Origin: Gracilibacillus salitolerans
GTDB taxonomy: Bacteria; Bacillota; Bacilli; Bacillales; Amphibacillaceae
DNA length: 64,000 nt
Assembly: GCF_009650095.1 (NCBI RefSeq)
Contig: NZ_CP045915.1
Location: forward strand, 1,054,001 to 1,118,000
Direction: 5' to 3'
Shown here: piece by piece, positions 55,131 to 63,723 of the stretch
Position numbering within the stretch: position 1 is the stretch's first letter
How the letters are laid out: the number at the start of each line of letters is the position of its first letter
Position numbers and translations under genes: made by a program
The notes under the pieces: model-generated
What the model was told of the DNA's origin: nothing
Seen by the model: the letters and a program-made list of their open reading frames with translations, nothing else
Databases searched by the model: none

Positions 55131-55256
55131 TTATGCGCCATGGAGCTTCTCTAGCTCTTCTAAAATATAACTGAAATCCTCTGGTGTTTATTGTCCTATA
55201 TAATCTGTTTGGTTAACAGCTTTTTTAAGTTCTGAAATAGGTAAGTTTATCAACAC
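55131..55256 (-). pseudogene. Tiny minus-strand gene with internal stop
   Basis: GTG 55256 with AGGGG upstream reads VLINLPISELKKAVNQTDYI, GQ, a TAA, then TPEDFSYILEELEKLHGA and a stop, 42 codons in all. The coherent amphipathic reading suggests a former antitoxin-like small protein, but I do not recognise it. Confidence 0.3.
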
Positions 55257-55284
55257 CTTACCCCTACACCAAGAGGCTCTCAGA

Positions 55285-55519
55285 CCCTTCAAAAAAACAA
55301 ATGTCTACATATGGAGGACAAAAAAATTAAGAAATAATTGGGAGGGCAAATGATCATCAAATTTATCCCTCGTGTATAGCATGGTATAATAAAGCTAACA
55401 ATTTTGGAGGGAGTACTGAAATGCAAAAATATCTTAAACACTCAATTTCAGTAGATGAGTTCTTTCAAATTCGGGGTCGATGGGTCCCTCAAAAAACAAA
55501 TGTCAGCAGGTGGAGGACA
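55285..55519 (+). repeat. Pair of 35-base direct repeats
   Basis: 55285-55320 and 55485-55519 share CCCT-CAAAAAA(A)CAAATGTC, then GGAGGACA, at about 80 percent identity, 200 bases apart. The second copy lies in the middle of the small reading frame at 55421. They may mark a past recombination or insertion event. Confidence 0.45.
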
Positions 55520-55624
55520 TTAAAATATTGGCTGCCTGTTACCTGTCACTTCCCTCTAAGTAAATGTGGGGAACGGAAGCACCGATCCGTTATCAAGCTT
55601 GATATTAGAAAATGTTTTGATTGA
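55421..55624 (+). CDS. Hypothetical small protein, probably a gene fragment
   Basis: 67 residues starting MQKYLKHSISVDEFFQIRGR after a good TTTTGGAGGGAG and TATAAT (55385-55390). The first 20 residues look protein-like; from the direct repeat onward (PQKTNVSRWRTLKYW...) the sequence looks random and includes a REP-like word. Most likely the 5' end of a truncated gene. Confidence 0.3.
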   Translation: MQKYLKHSISVDEFFQIRGRWVPQKTNVSRWRTLKYWLPVTCHFPLSKCGERKHRSVIKLDIRKCFD

Positions 55625-55631
55625 TACAGAA

Positions 55632-55784
55632 TCAGCAGGTTGGAATTAATTTTGATTCATTAAGGTTTTCTAGTGTGAATACTTCTACACCATTTAGAAG
55701 GTCGATCGATATTTTAACGTCTTTTCTCGTTTGTTTATAATGGCAGTACTGAATGGTAGTTGTACCGTAATGAATACTTGGCAT
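55632..55784 (-). pseudogene. N-terminal remnant of a YgjP-like metallopeptidase
   Basis: Minus-strand ATG 55784 reads MPSIHYGTTTIQYCHYKQTR, KDVKISIDLLNGVEVFTLEN and LNESKL, matching the N-terminal beta-sheet of YgjP/DUF45 metallopeptidases. It stops after 50 residues, before the HExxH catalytic part. Confidence 0.55.
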
Positions 55785-55841
55785 AATAGGTTCTCTCTTT
55801 CTATTCATCATTTTATACCTCATCTTCTTCTTTTAACTTCT

Positions 55842-55901
55842 GGTGCCTGTCACTACCCGAATTTTGTCAATTTCGACATATTTCGGGTAGTGACAGGCAC
55901 C
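55842..55901. repeat. REP-like perfect palindrome with GGTGCCTGTCAC ends
   Basis: Two perfect 20-base inverted arms (55842-55861 and 55882-55901) beginning GGTGCCTGTCACTACCCG, with a 20-base loop that itself contains GTC-AATTTC-GAC. The GGTGCCTGTCAC word is typical of Bacillaceae REP elements mobilised by Y1 (TnpA-REP) transposases. Partial copies occur near 55541 (ACCTGTCACTTCCC) and 55975 (CAGGCACC). No transposase is in the window. Confidence 0.7.
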
Positions 55902-56633
55902 ATTTGTAAGTAAGACTTCTAAGTCAAGTTATTCAATTGAGATATTTATAGCTCTTGCGAAAGATAGTGGTATCAGGCACCGCATATGGACAAATGGGTT
56001 TATTTGTCTTTAATGGGTGGACTGGTATTGGGGGAGGGAGTCACGGTTGTTTGGTGACTCCTTCCTCTATCCCGTGTTGCTCAAATTCCAATTATAATTC
56101 TCTTCTCATTCAAATAGTCTTTAAGATAAGCGTCTGGATATATTTTTATTCAGAGGCAACCCGCATCTCACAACTAAACGAATCATTGGTTGAAAAATAA
56201 AACAACTGACCATTTTTAGGATATCAATTATTACAAGAAACAGCAGCTTTATTGATACTAGCGAAATATGATTTACCTGCTCACAAAATATCTATTTGTA
56301 ACACCAAGTCTTTTATAAAAACTTCAGAAGTGGAATGATTAATAGGCGTTAATATGTATTAAACCATACTTATTTATTATAATCTCTTCTCCTGTAGGAG
56401 ATAGATTAAAAAAATTAGAGTTTATAAAAAAACAGGTAACACACTTATCTAAAGAAACTGTTAAAACAGAAACTTAAACAATAAGTCTTTTTTTCTAGAC
56501 TATCTCCTGTTTCCAAGTTCGACGGACCTATCCCCGTGACACCTGAAGATTAGCTGTTCGTATTGCTCCTTTTATCGATTTAATATATAATCCTACTAAG
56601 GTATTGTATAAAATTGCAACGGTGGGTGATGGT
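55902..56633. other. Decayed intergenic region upstream of the PrpR-type regulator
   Basis: Contains a GGGGAGGGAGTCAC/GTGACTCCTTCCTC hairpin at 56033-56067 (possible terminator), a short fragment reading GYQLLQETAALLILAKYDLP from about 56220, and otherwise AT-rich sequence. No gene is supported. Confidence 0.5.
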
Positions 56634-58448
56634 ATGAAAAAGATTAACGTCCTAGTGGTAGCCCCATATCATGGATTAGTTGAATTGTTAAATACTCTTA
56701 AGCCACAATTAAAAGATATTTCACTAACCATTGAACAAGGAGATTTGGAAGAAAGCATATCCTTTTTACAAAAAAGTGCGCAGGGAATGTTTGATTTTAT
56801 TATTAGTAGAGGTGGAACAGCGAATTTAATAAGAAGAAATACAACTATACCAGTGGTCGATATTCATGTCTCAGGGTATGATGTTTTACGGATTTTGACA
56901 CTGCTTAAAGGATATCAATCTAGTATTGCAATGGTAGGCTTTCCGAATGTTATACAAAGCTTTGAGTCTGTGTCTAGTTTAATCGACATTGATATTTCTT
57001 ATCATGTAATCCATAAACAGAATGATGTACAACGAGCACTTGAAGAGACAAAAGCAAAGGGAGTAAAGGTGGTCGTTGGTGACACCATTACAGTTCGTCT
57101 TGCTAATCAATTAGGCCTCCAAGGGGTTTTGATCACGTCGGGTAAGGAATCTGTGATGGAAGCTTTTCATTCAGTTCGACAGATGCATCAATTAACACAG
57201 CAGTTTAAAGCTAAGACTAACCTATATGAACAAACATTAAGTGTGATAAAAGATGGCATTGCGATTGTAGATGAGCAAGGGCTAATTAAATATACAAACA
57301 ACACCTTTAGAGATATTGTTGGCGTTGGTGAGGACACCCTCGAAGATATTTCATTATTTCATCGTTTTCCATATTTACAATGGGTATCAGGATTAAATGG
57401 AACAGAGATTAAACACCAATTAGAAATAAATCGACAAGAACGTTATGAGGTACTATGTCTGCCAATTGAAAAGCAAGAATCACAGGAAGACTTATTCATT
57501 TTTGAATTAATTAAAGAGAGGGAAGTACGAGCACACCGACCTAACGAGGTGGATATAGTTTATCCTCAGAAGACGAGCGACCTCTTACCACAAATGGTTT
57601 TGTCAGAAAAGCAGATTACGCAGGCAAAAGAAATAGCACTTGAGCAAATTAAAAACAAAAAGCCGATTGTCCTGGTAGGGGAAAAGGGAACTGGGAAAAG
57701 TTTATTTATAGAATTACTAGCTAATTCAGTGCTAGGGACAAAAGAGAGCATCATGCATGTTGAAATAAAGAGTGTGAGTCAGCATACACTTGAGCAGTTG
57801 TTGACGATCCTTAAGCAAAAAGCAAATGCAAATTCTGTTATTCTGCTAAAAGGAATAGAAAACACAACCCCTACGCAACAGGCAAAACTTTATAATAACA
57901 TAGAAAAAATAAATGCGACGTTTGCTTTTGTATTGGAAGCACATCCGTCCTATTTCTTGGAAAATTCGTTCAAATTAGAGAATCAAACCTGGAAACTTAT
58001 GGAAATAAATCCGATATATTTTCATCCTGTCAGAGAAAATCTGAATGAAATAGACGAGTATATTCATAATTTAATAATTAATTACAATCAGAAATATGGA
58101 AAACAAGTTGTTGGACTCCGTATAAAAGCATTAGAAAAGCTTAGGTCGCATCATTGGGAAGGTAACTTTACGGAAATGGCTAGTGTCATAGAAAAGTTAA
58201 TTATGCATGCAGATGGTGCATATGTTGATGAAGATGATCTGGTGTTGCTAGAACTAGACAAGAAGTTGGATAGCAAAGGGCATATAGATAACGACAGCTA
58301 TGTTTCCATTAATATTGACCAGACTTTAGAGGAGATAGAAAGTGATGTCATCCATATTGTCTTGGAAAGGATGCAGAAGAATAAATCTAAGACTGCGGAA
58401 CACTTAGGTATGAATCGAGCAACGTTATGGAGAAAATTAAAAAATTAA
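56634..58448 (+). CDS. PrpR-type transcriptional regulator with PAS and degenerate AAA+ domain
   Basis: 604 residues from ATG 56634 (GGTGGGTGAT upstream); the ATG at 56604 has no site. Order: PrpR N-terminal sensor domain (about 1-190; FDFIISRGGTANLI, VVVGDTITVRLANQLG), a PAS domain (about 200-290; AIVDEQGLIKYTNNTFRDIV), an AAA+ region with intact Walker A GEKGTGKS near 350 but no GAFTGA loop and VILLKGIEN in place of the Walker B acidic pair, and a Fis-type helix-turn-helix at the end (SKTAEHLGMNRATLWRKLKN). It probably senses a carboxylic acid and controls the acid-sugar genes downstream through ordinary sigma factor. Confidence 0.87.
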   Translation: MKKINVLVVAPYHGLVELLNTLKPQLKDISLTIEQGDLEESISFLQKSAQGMFDFIISRGGTANLIRRNTTIPVVDIHVSGYDVLRILTLLKGYQSSIAMVGFPNVIQSFESVSSLIDIDISYHVIHKQNDVQRALEETKAKGVKVVVGDTITVRLANQLGLQGVLITSGKESVMEAFHSVRQMHQLTQQFKAKTNLYEQTLSVIKDGIAIVDEQGLIKYTNNTFRDIVGVGEDTLEDISLFHRFPYLQWVSGLNGTEIKHQLEINRQERYEVLCLPIEKQESQEDLFIFELIKEREVRAHRPNEVDIVYPQKTSDLLPQMVLSEKQITQAKEIALEQIKNKKPIVLVGEKGTGKSLFIELLANSVLGTKESIMHVEIKSVSQHTLEQLLTILKQKANANSVILLKGIENTTPTQQAKLYNNIEKINATFAFVLEAHPSYFLENSFKLENQTWKLMEINPIYFHPVRENLNEIDEYIHNLIINYNQKYGKQVVGLRIKALEKLRSHHWEGNFTEMASVIEKLIMHADGAYVDEDDLVLLELDKKLDSKGHIDNDSYVSINIDQTLEEIESDVIHIVLERMQKNKSKTAEHLGMNRATLWRKLKN

Positions 58449-58458
58449 TAGGTAAGTA

Positions 58459-58490
58459 AAAAAAGCGCCGTAATTGGTGCTTTTTTGTTT
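58459..58490 (+). terminator. Terminator after the PrpR-type gene
   Basis: AAAAAGCGCC pairs with GGTGCTTTTTT around TAATT, followed by T-rich sequence. Confidence 0.75.
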
Positions 58491-58538
58491 AAAAATGCAA
58501 CATATTTAAAAATATTTTAATAAACTTTTATGAAACCG

Positions 58539-58567
58539 TTGACATTTTAGGGATAATTGTTTAAATT
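58539..58567 (+). promoter_or_regulatory. Probable SigA promoter of the acid-sugar operon
   Basis: TTGACA (58539-58544), 17 bases, TAAATT (58562-58567). The -35 is perfect, the -10 moderate. No -24/-12 (sigma-54) element was found in this gap. Confidence 0.45.
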
Positions 58568-58662
58568 TTATGTATAAATAAATTATTAGTTGATTTATTT
58601 AATAAGTGTTTAAAAATGAAACGACGAAAGAGCGGGAATAGAAAGAGTTTTGCATTCATCTC

Positions 58663-58706
58663 GTTCTATCAAGGTCTCGAGTTGCAAACTCGATTAGTTC
58701 TAGAAC
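58663..58706. promoter_or_regulatory. Nested dyad-symmetry element before the kinase gene
   Basis: Inner arms TCGAGTT-GCA-AACTCGA (58677-58693) sit exactly centred in outer arms GTTCTA (58663-58668) and TAGAAC (58701-58706). It lies between the promoter and the start codon, so it is either an operator for the PrpR-type regulator or a leader hairpin in the mRNA. Confidence 0.5.
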
Positions 58707-58733
58707 AAAATGTACCAATGTTGGAGGTGACAT

Positions 58734-60050
58734 ATGAAAATAGCAGTGATAGCAGATGACTTAACAGGGGCGAATGACACAGGTGTTCAGTTTGCTAGAA
58801 ATGGATTGAAAACATCAGTACTTATTCAACCCAATGGTCAAATACTACCAGATCTTGATGTTGTCGTAATGGACACTGATAGCAGATCGGTTTCAGGTAA
58901 TGAAGCTTACCTTAGAGTGAAAGCCGCCTCTGAGTATTTGAGCAAATATCATTTTAATTTAGTGTATAAAAAAATAGATTCAACACTTAGAGGGAATATA
59001 GGTTCCGAGCTTGATGCAGTTTATCATGTTTACGCACCAGATTTTATTATTATTGCACCAGCCTATCCGAACAATAAACGAGTAGTGCGAAATGGACATT
59101 TGTTTGTAAAGGAAAGAGCTATTCATCAGACGGAATTTGCAAATGACCCCAAGACTCCTATTCATACATCCTATGTTCCTGACATCCTAAGGAAAGGCTC
59201 AAACCATGAAGTTGGAATAATTACTAAAGAGAACTTAGTTAGAGGTAAAACACACGTACTTAACCTTTTAAACGAGATGAAAGAGCAAAATATTCCATAC
59301 ATTTTATTCGATTCTGATCAGCAAAGCGATTTAGATGAGATTGTGACATACATCAATCAGTCAAGATTTAAGGTAGTGTGGTCAGGGAGTGCGGGTTTAG
59401 CCCACGCGCTAAAAATGAATTACCATCCATTAAAACAAAATGAAAAGTTGCATATCCAGTACAAAGATGCAACTATTTTAACAGTAATTGGTAGCGTTAA
59501 CAAAAGAACAAGAGAACAGTTAGATGTTTTAAGGGCAGATGAATCTAATAAATGCATTCGATTACAATCACATTTAATAGTTGGTAATGATCTAGATTGT
59601 GGGGCTGAAGTGAAACGGGTTATAGAAGAAACTCGGCTTGCTACTAAAGATTATAAAAGCGTTGTTATTTACTCAGCTGGAGATAAGGCTGAGATAGAGG
59701 AGGCAGTGAGAAAAGGCGTTGAACTTCAATTAACACCAACAATGGTAAGTGACAGAATCTCTCAAGTCTTAGGTCAAATTACGAATGAAATAATGGAAAA
59801 ACAAGAAGTGTATGGCCTTGTACTTACTGGTGGCGATACGGCAAGGCAAGTTTGTGTTTCTTTAGGTGTATCGGAGTTGAACTTGGTCGATGACATTGAG
59901 GAGGGGATACCTGTAGGGTTTCTACACTGGAAAAATAGAGATATTCTAACGATCACGAAAGCTGGTGGATTTGGAAGTAGAATGGTTTTAAAGGATGCTA
60001 TTAATTATTTGAAAGGGGGGGAAGTATCTTGCGCCCAATCATTGGAATAA
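58734..60050 (+). CDS. Four-carbon acid-sugar kinase (DUF1537 family)
   Basis: 438 residues. MKIAVIADDLTGANDTGVQFARNGL is the family signature; YKKIDSTLRGNIGSEL binds substrate and phosphate, WSGSAGLAHAL and LVLTGGDTARQV belong to the C-terminal nucleotide-binding domain. In characterised systems such kinases phosphorylate D-threonate or D-erythronate at O4. TTGGAGGTGA precedes the ATG. Its end overlaps the PdxA2 start by 22 bases. Exact substrate cannot be decided from sequence. Confidence 0.93.
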   Translation: MKIAVIADDLTGANDTGVQFARNGLKTSVLIQPNGQILPDLDVVVMDTDSRSVSGNEAYLRVKAASEYLSKYHFNLVYKKIDSTLRGNIGSELDAVYHVYAPDFIIIAPAYPNNKRVVRNGHLFVKERAIHQTEFANDPKTPIHTSYVPDILRKGSNHEVGIITKENLVRGKTHVLNLLNEMKEQNIPYILFDSDQQSDLDEIVTYINQSRFKVVWSGSAGLAHALKMNYHPLKQNEKLHIQYKDATILTVIGSVNKRTREQLDVLRADESNKCIRLQSHLIVGNDLDCGAEVKRVIEETRLATKDYKSVVIYSAGDKAEIEEAVRKGVELQLTPTMVSDRISQVLGQITNEIMEKQEVYGLVLTGGDTARQVCVSLGVSELNLVDDIEEGIPVGFLHWKNRDILTITKAGGFGSRMVLKDAINYLKGGEVSCAQSLE

Positions 60051-61027
60051 CGATGGGGGATGCAGCGGGTATTGGCCCTGAAATCATCGTTAAATCGCTG
60101 CAGCAACAGGATGTATATAAACGAGCAAAACCCTTAGTGATAGGAGATGTGAAGATATTAAAAAGAGAGGCTGCTCATATAGGTTCATTGGTCCAATTTA
60201 ATGTTATTGAAAAGCCAAGTCAAGGTCTATACGAGTCTGGTACAGTTGATTGTATTGACATAGATTTATTGCCACAAGATTTAGCTTATGGAAAAGTATC
60301 AGCAGAATCTGGTCATTCCGCTTTTTGTTTTATTGTGAAGGCGGTTCAACTCGCGCTTGAGAAAGAGATCGATGCGATATGTACAGCACCCCTAAACAAA
60401 GAAGCCTTGCATAAGGGAGGTCATCTGTACCCTGGTCATACTGAAATCTTAGCAGATCTCACAAATACCGAGGATTTCTCGATGATGCTCTCCACACCTA
60501 AGTTGAAGGTAATACATTTAACAACACATGTTGGATTGTTGGAAGCCATTGACAAAATTAATCCGGAAAGAACCTATAAAGTTATTAAACTAGCATATGA
60601 TACGTTTGCTAGAGCAGGTAACCCGGAAGTAAAAATTGCCGTTTGCGGTATAAACCCCCATGCTGGTGAAAATGGTTTGTTCGGAAATAGAGAGGAAGAG
60701 ATTAAGCTTCAACCCGGAATCGATCAGGCAAGGGCAGAAGGTATTGATGTAACGGGTCCTTATCCAGCAGATACATTATTTTACCGTGCGGGGCGAGGAG
60801 ATTTTGATATAGTAGTAGCTTGTTATCATGATCAAGGTCATGCTCCGATTAAAGTAATGGGTGTGGAAGATGGGGTCAACATTACTGTAGGCCTAAGAAA
60901 CGGAGTCATTCGAACATCGGTTGATCACGGAACTGCTTTTGATATTGCAGGTAAAAATATAGCCGATGAGCGATCCTTGTTAGAAGCATTAAAAGCAGCT
61001 GTTGATTTAGCACCAGTAAAAAAATAG
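60029..61027 (+). CDS. pdxA2: 4-phospho-D-threonate/erythronate dehydrogenase (PdxA2)
   Basis: 332 residues from TTG 60029, which follows AAAGGGGGGG inside the kinase gene. MRPIIGITMGDAAGIGPEII, TAPLNKEAL, GHTEILADL, the metal-site CYHDQGHAPIKV and VRTSVDHGTAFDIAG are PdxA motifs. Without other vitamin B6 genes and next to the kinase, it fits the PdxA2 role: oxidation and decarboxylation of the 4-phospho acid to dihydroxyacetone phosphate. Confidence 0.92.
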   Translation: MRPIIGITMGDAAGIGPEIIVKSLQQQDVYKRAKPLVIGDVKILKREAAHIGSLVQFNVIEKPSQGLYESGTVDCIDIDLLPQDLAYGKVSAESGHSAFCFIVKAVQLALEKEIDAICTAPLNKEALHKGGHLYPGHTEILADLTNTEDFSMMLSTPKLKVIHLTTHVGLLEAIDKINPERTYKVIKLAYDTFARAGNPEVKIAVCGINPHAGENGLFGNREEEIKLQPGIDQARAEGIDVTGPYPADTLFYRAGRGDFDIVVACYHDQGHAPIKVMGVEDGVNITVGLRNGVIRTSVDHGTAFDIAGKNIADERSLLEALKAAVDLAPVKK

Positions 61028-61045
61028 AGAAGTAGAGGTGAATAC

Positions 61046-61939
61046 ATGTTTAAACCAGAAGGAATTATACCAGCTTTAGTTACTCCTTTTGATGAAAAGG
61101 GGGCAGTTGATGAAGGTGCATTACGAACCTTGATTGATAATGTAATTGATGGAGGCTGTCATGGGATTTTTAGCTTAGGAAGTAATGGAGAGTTTTTCTC
61201 TCTTAGTGCTACTGAAAAGCTGCAAATTGCTAAAGTTGCAGTCGATCAAGCGCAAGGAAGAGTTCCGGTATATGTGGGTACGGGGTGTAATAGTACAAGG
61301 GAAACCATCGAACTAACCAATCAGATGGAAGAAATCGGTGTAAGTGCAGTATCAGTTATCACACCATATTTTGTAAAGCACTCACAGGATGAATTAATCA
61401 CGCACTATAAAAATATAGCAAATGAAACAAATCTACCAATTATTTTGTATAACATTCCTGGTTTAACCCAGAATGCCCTAACCCCGGAAACAGTTGCTGT
61501 TCTATCAAATGTTGACCGTATTGTTGCAATTAAAGATAGTAGCGGTAGCTTTGATAACGTGCTACAGTATATGGATGCTGTTGATAATAAATTCTCTGTA
61601 CTAGTTGGAACAGACTCACTGATTCTTTCCACGCTAATGGCAGGTGGTAGCGGAGCGATAGCTGCAACGGCTAACCTGTTACCAAAGACAGTGGTTTCTA
61701 TCTATGAAAAATGGAAGGAAAAAGATTATACTGGAGCAGCACAAGAGCAGCTAAAGTTAGGTCCAATCCGTTTTGTCTTCAAAAAAGGAACACTTCCATC
61801 TGTACTAAAGGAAGCGTTAAATCAAAGTGGCGTTCCAGTTGGAGCACCAAGGTTACCAGTAACATCTGTTTCTGCACAAGTAGAAGCAGAAATAATAGAT
61901 ATAATTAGCTTCTATGAGAAAAATGGGGACATCAAGTAG
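61046..61939 (+). CDS. Dihydrodipicolinate synthase-family aldolase
   Basis: 297 residues, standard length. GIIPALVTPFDEKGAVDEGAL start, SLGSNGEFFSLS in place of GTTGE, catalytic tyrosine in ILYNIPGLTQ and Schiff-base lysine in RIVAIKDSSGS near residue 165. It could be a keto-acid aldolase or dehydratase making or breaking an acid sugar. Location between PdxA2 and the transporter suggests a step before the kinase. Confidence 0.88.
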   Translation: MFKPEGIIPALVTPFDEKGAVDEGALRTLIDNVIDGGCHGIFSLGSNGEFFSLSATEKLQIAKVAVDQAQGRVPVYVGTGCNSTRETIELTNQMEEIGVSAVSVITPYFVKHSQDELITHYKNIANETNLPIILYNIPGLTQNALTPETVAVLSNVDRIVAIKDSSGSFDNVLQYMDAVDNKFSVLVGTDSLILSTLMAGGSGAIAATANLLPKTVVSIYEKWKEKDYTGAAQEQLKLGPIRFVFKKGTLPSVLKEALNQSGVPVGAPRLPVTSVSAQVEAEIIDIISFYEKNGDIK

Positions 61940-61979
61940 TTTTTTAGTTTACCCCTTAAGTAGAGGGGAGTGCTTTAAT

Positions 61980-61993
61980 TGAAAGCGCTATAT
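61980..61993 (+). promoter_or_regulatory. cre-like word before the TctC gene
   Basis: TGAAAGCGCTATAT, identical over 14 bases to the word at 33412-33425 and with two mismatches to the cre consensus. It may bring the transporter under catabolite control. Confidence 0.4.
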
Positions 61994-62047
61994 ATGATTT
62001 GAGTTTTCTTATTATTATAATTATTTTAAACAAAGGGGAGAGATTTG

Positions 62048-63103
62048 ATGAAAATTAAGTTAGCTTTCTTGCTGGTAGTTATGTTGTTGTTCGTGGGAAT
62101 TATTACTGGTTGTTCATCAAGTGGGGAGCAAGCAAGTGGGGATGATACATCAAATAGTGACACATCATCAAACAATGAATCATCGGAAGAAGGTTCTGTT
62201 GATTATCCGACACAGGATGTTCGAATTGTTGTACCTTATGATCCAGGTGGCTCGAGTGACTCAACAGCCAGAACGATCGGTAAGATAATAAAGGATGAAG
62301 GATTATTTTCTGAAAATATTCAAGTAACTAACTTGCCGGGTGCGAATACACGTATTGGTTTGGAAGAAGTGCTAGAAGCTAAGCCAGATGGTCACACATT
62401 GTTATTGCACCACACAACATTAAATGCAATGAATGCAGTAGGGCAAATTGATATCTCTTATGAAGACTATGATTTAATTGCACAAGTAGCTTATACACCA
62501 AACGTATTGGTAGGGCATGCGGATGCAGAATACCAAACATTTGATGACTACCTTCAAGCGGCAAAAGAAAACCCAGGTTCTATTTCCGTAGGGGTACCTG
62601 CAGTTGGCTCTACCACACACTTAGCTTTTGAAACAATGATGCAAAAGTCTGGAAATGAAGGTGTATTTGAAGTAATTCCTTTCCAAAGTGGTGCTGACTT
62701 AATTGCCGCGCACATGGGTGGTCAGGTAGATCTACGTATGGCATCAACCCCGGATTCCATTGAATATGTAAAATCAGGTGATGTAATACCTCTAGTTACT
62801 ACTAGCTATGAAAAGCACTGGGATCCAAATATTGAAAGTGCCATTTCATTTAAAGATCTTGGCATTGACACAGGTGTAGCTGTACGATATGGCTTATATG
62901 CGCCTAAAGATACACCAGCAGAAGTAATAGAAAAACTAGAGAGTACATTAAATCAAGTAGTAGAAGCAGAAGAATTCCAAACCTTCACAAGTAATAATGG
63001 TGCTCAAGCTGAGTTCCTTAGCACAGAAGAATTTATTGAGAATAACGAGAAAACGCAAGGTATCTTTGAAGATCTAGCAGATAACATTAATGTTTCTGAA
63101 TAA
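62048..63103 (+). CDS. tctC: Tripartite tricarboxylate transporter substrate-binding protein (TctC)
   Basis: 351 residues from ATG 62048 (AGGGGAGAG upstream; TTG 62045 is closer and less likely). Lipobox ITGCSSS near residue 22 and a Ser/Glu-rich linker; mature domain with VRIVVPYDPGGSSDSTART, the family's ligand loop, and GADLIAAHMGGQVDLRM. The protein binds a carboxylate outside the cell and delivers it to TctBA. With the upstream enzymes, a sugar acid such as threonate is likely. Confidence 0.93.
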   Translation: MKIKLAFLLVVMLLFVGIITGCSSSGEQASGDDTSNSDTSSNNESSEEGSVDYPTQDVRIVVPYDPGGSSDSTARTIGKIIKDEGLFSENIQVTNLPGANTRIGLEEVLEAKPDGHTLLLHHTTLNAMNAVGQIDISYEDYDLIAQVAYTPNVLVGHADAEYQTFDDYLQAAKENPGSISVGVPAVGSTTHLAFETMMQKSGNEGVFEVIPFQSGADLIAAHMGGQVDLRMASTPDSIEYVKSGDVIPLVTTSYEKHWDPNIESAISFKDLGIDTGVAVRYGLYAPKDTPAEVIEKLESTLNQVVEAEEFQTFTSNNGAQAEFLSTEEFIENNEKTQGIFEDLADNINVSE

Positions 63104-63125
63104 CAATAGTAAAGGATAGATTGAT

Positions 63126-63158
63126 AGTGTAATAGGGTTCACCTTAACCTATTACACT
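63126..63158 (+). terminator. Hairpin between tctC and tctB
   Basis: Perfect 11-base stem AGTGTAATAGG/CCTATTACACT with a short loop, followed by CATTCACTTTATTT. Probably a partial terminator or protective hairpin that raises the TctC level over the membrane subunits. Confidence 0.6.
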
Positions 63159-63186
63159 CATTCACTTTATTTAAGGATGGATGACG

Positions 63187-63699
63187 ATGAAAAAGATTGC
63201 TATCGAAATAATCATGTTCATTTCTGGAATCATCTTTCTTGTGACGGCTTTTCGTATTAAAGCAGGAGGTTTTTCTGGCGATGTGTTGAATCAACGAAAT
63301 TATGTACTAATTCTTGTTGGTCTACTACTTATATTGTCTGCAATTTCGATTGTAAGGACACTGCTTTGGGAACGTAACAAAAAAGCTGACAAAGTCAAGA
63401 AGACTGTGCAGGAAACAGAACAAGTAGTTGAATCTGCTGAAAACAAATCTAATAAGCCAGTAAATAAAAATATATACATTACGATTGGTTTAATACTTTT
63501 ATTTATTATTGGATTTACACATATCGGATTTTATGTTTCATCTTTTGTATTTGTGTTTGCGATGACATGGATGATGTTTAATTGGAAAAGAAACTTATGG
63601 ATCAGATCCCTTATTTTTAGTCTAGCTTTAAACGGAACATTTTTTATCCTATTCCAATTCATTAACGTGTACTTTCCGGATAACACATTGCTATTCTAA
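63187..63699 (+). CDS. tctB: Tripartite tricarboxylate transporter small membrane subunit (TctB)
   Basis: 171 residues from ATG 63187, nine bases after AAGGA; ATG 63181 is too close. Four hydrophobic spans (IIMFISGIIFLVTAF; YVLILVGLLLILSAI; IYITIGLILLFIIGF; FVFVFAMTWMMF) with a charged loop between spans two and three, as in TctB. Confidence 0.85.
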   Translation: MKKIAIEIIMFISGIIFLVTAFRIKAGGFSGDVLNQRNYVLILVGLLLILSAISIVRTLLWERNKKADKVKKTVQETEQVVESAENKSNKPVNKNIYITIGLILLFIIGFTHIGFYVSSFVFVFAMTWMMFNWKRNLWIRSLIFSLALNGTFFILFQFINVYFPDNTLLF

Positions 63700-63723
63700 T
63701 TATTTGGCAAGGGGGGTTATGTA

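Noticed and set aside
55955..56200. 81-codon plus-strand reading frame
   Set aside because: Spans a strong hairpin (56033-56067) and a REP-like word; no ribosome site and no protein-like pattern.
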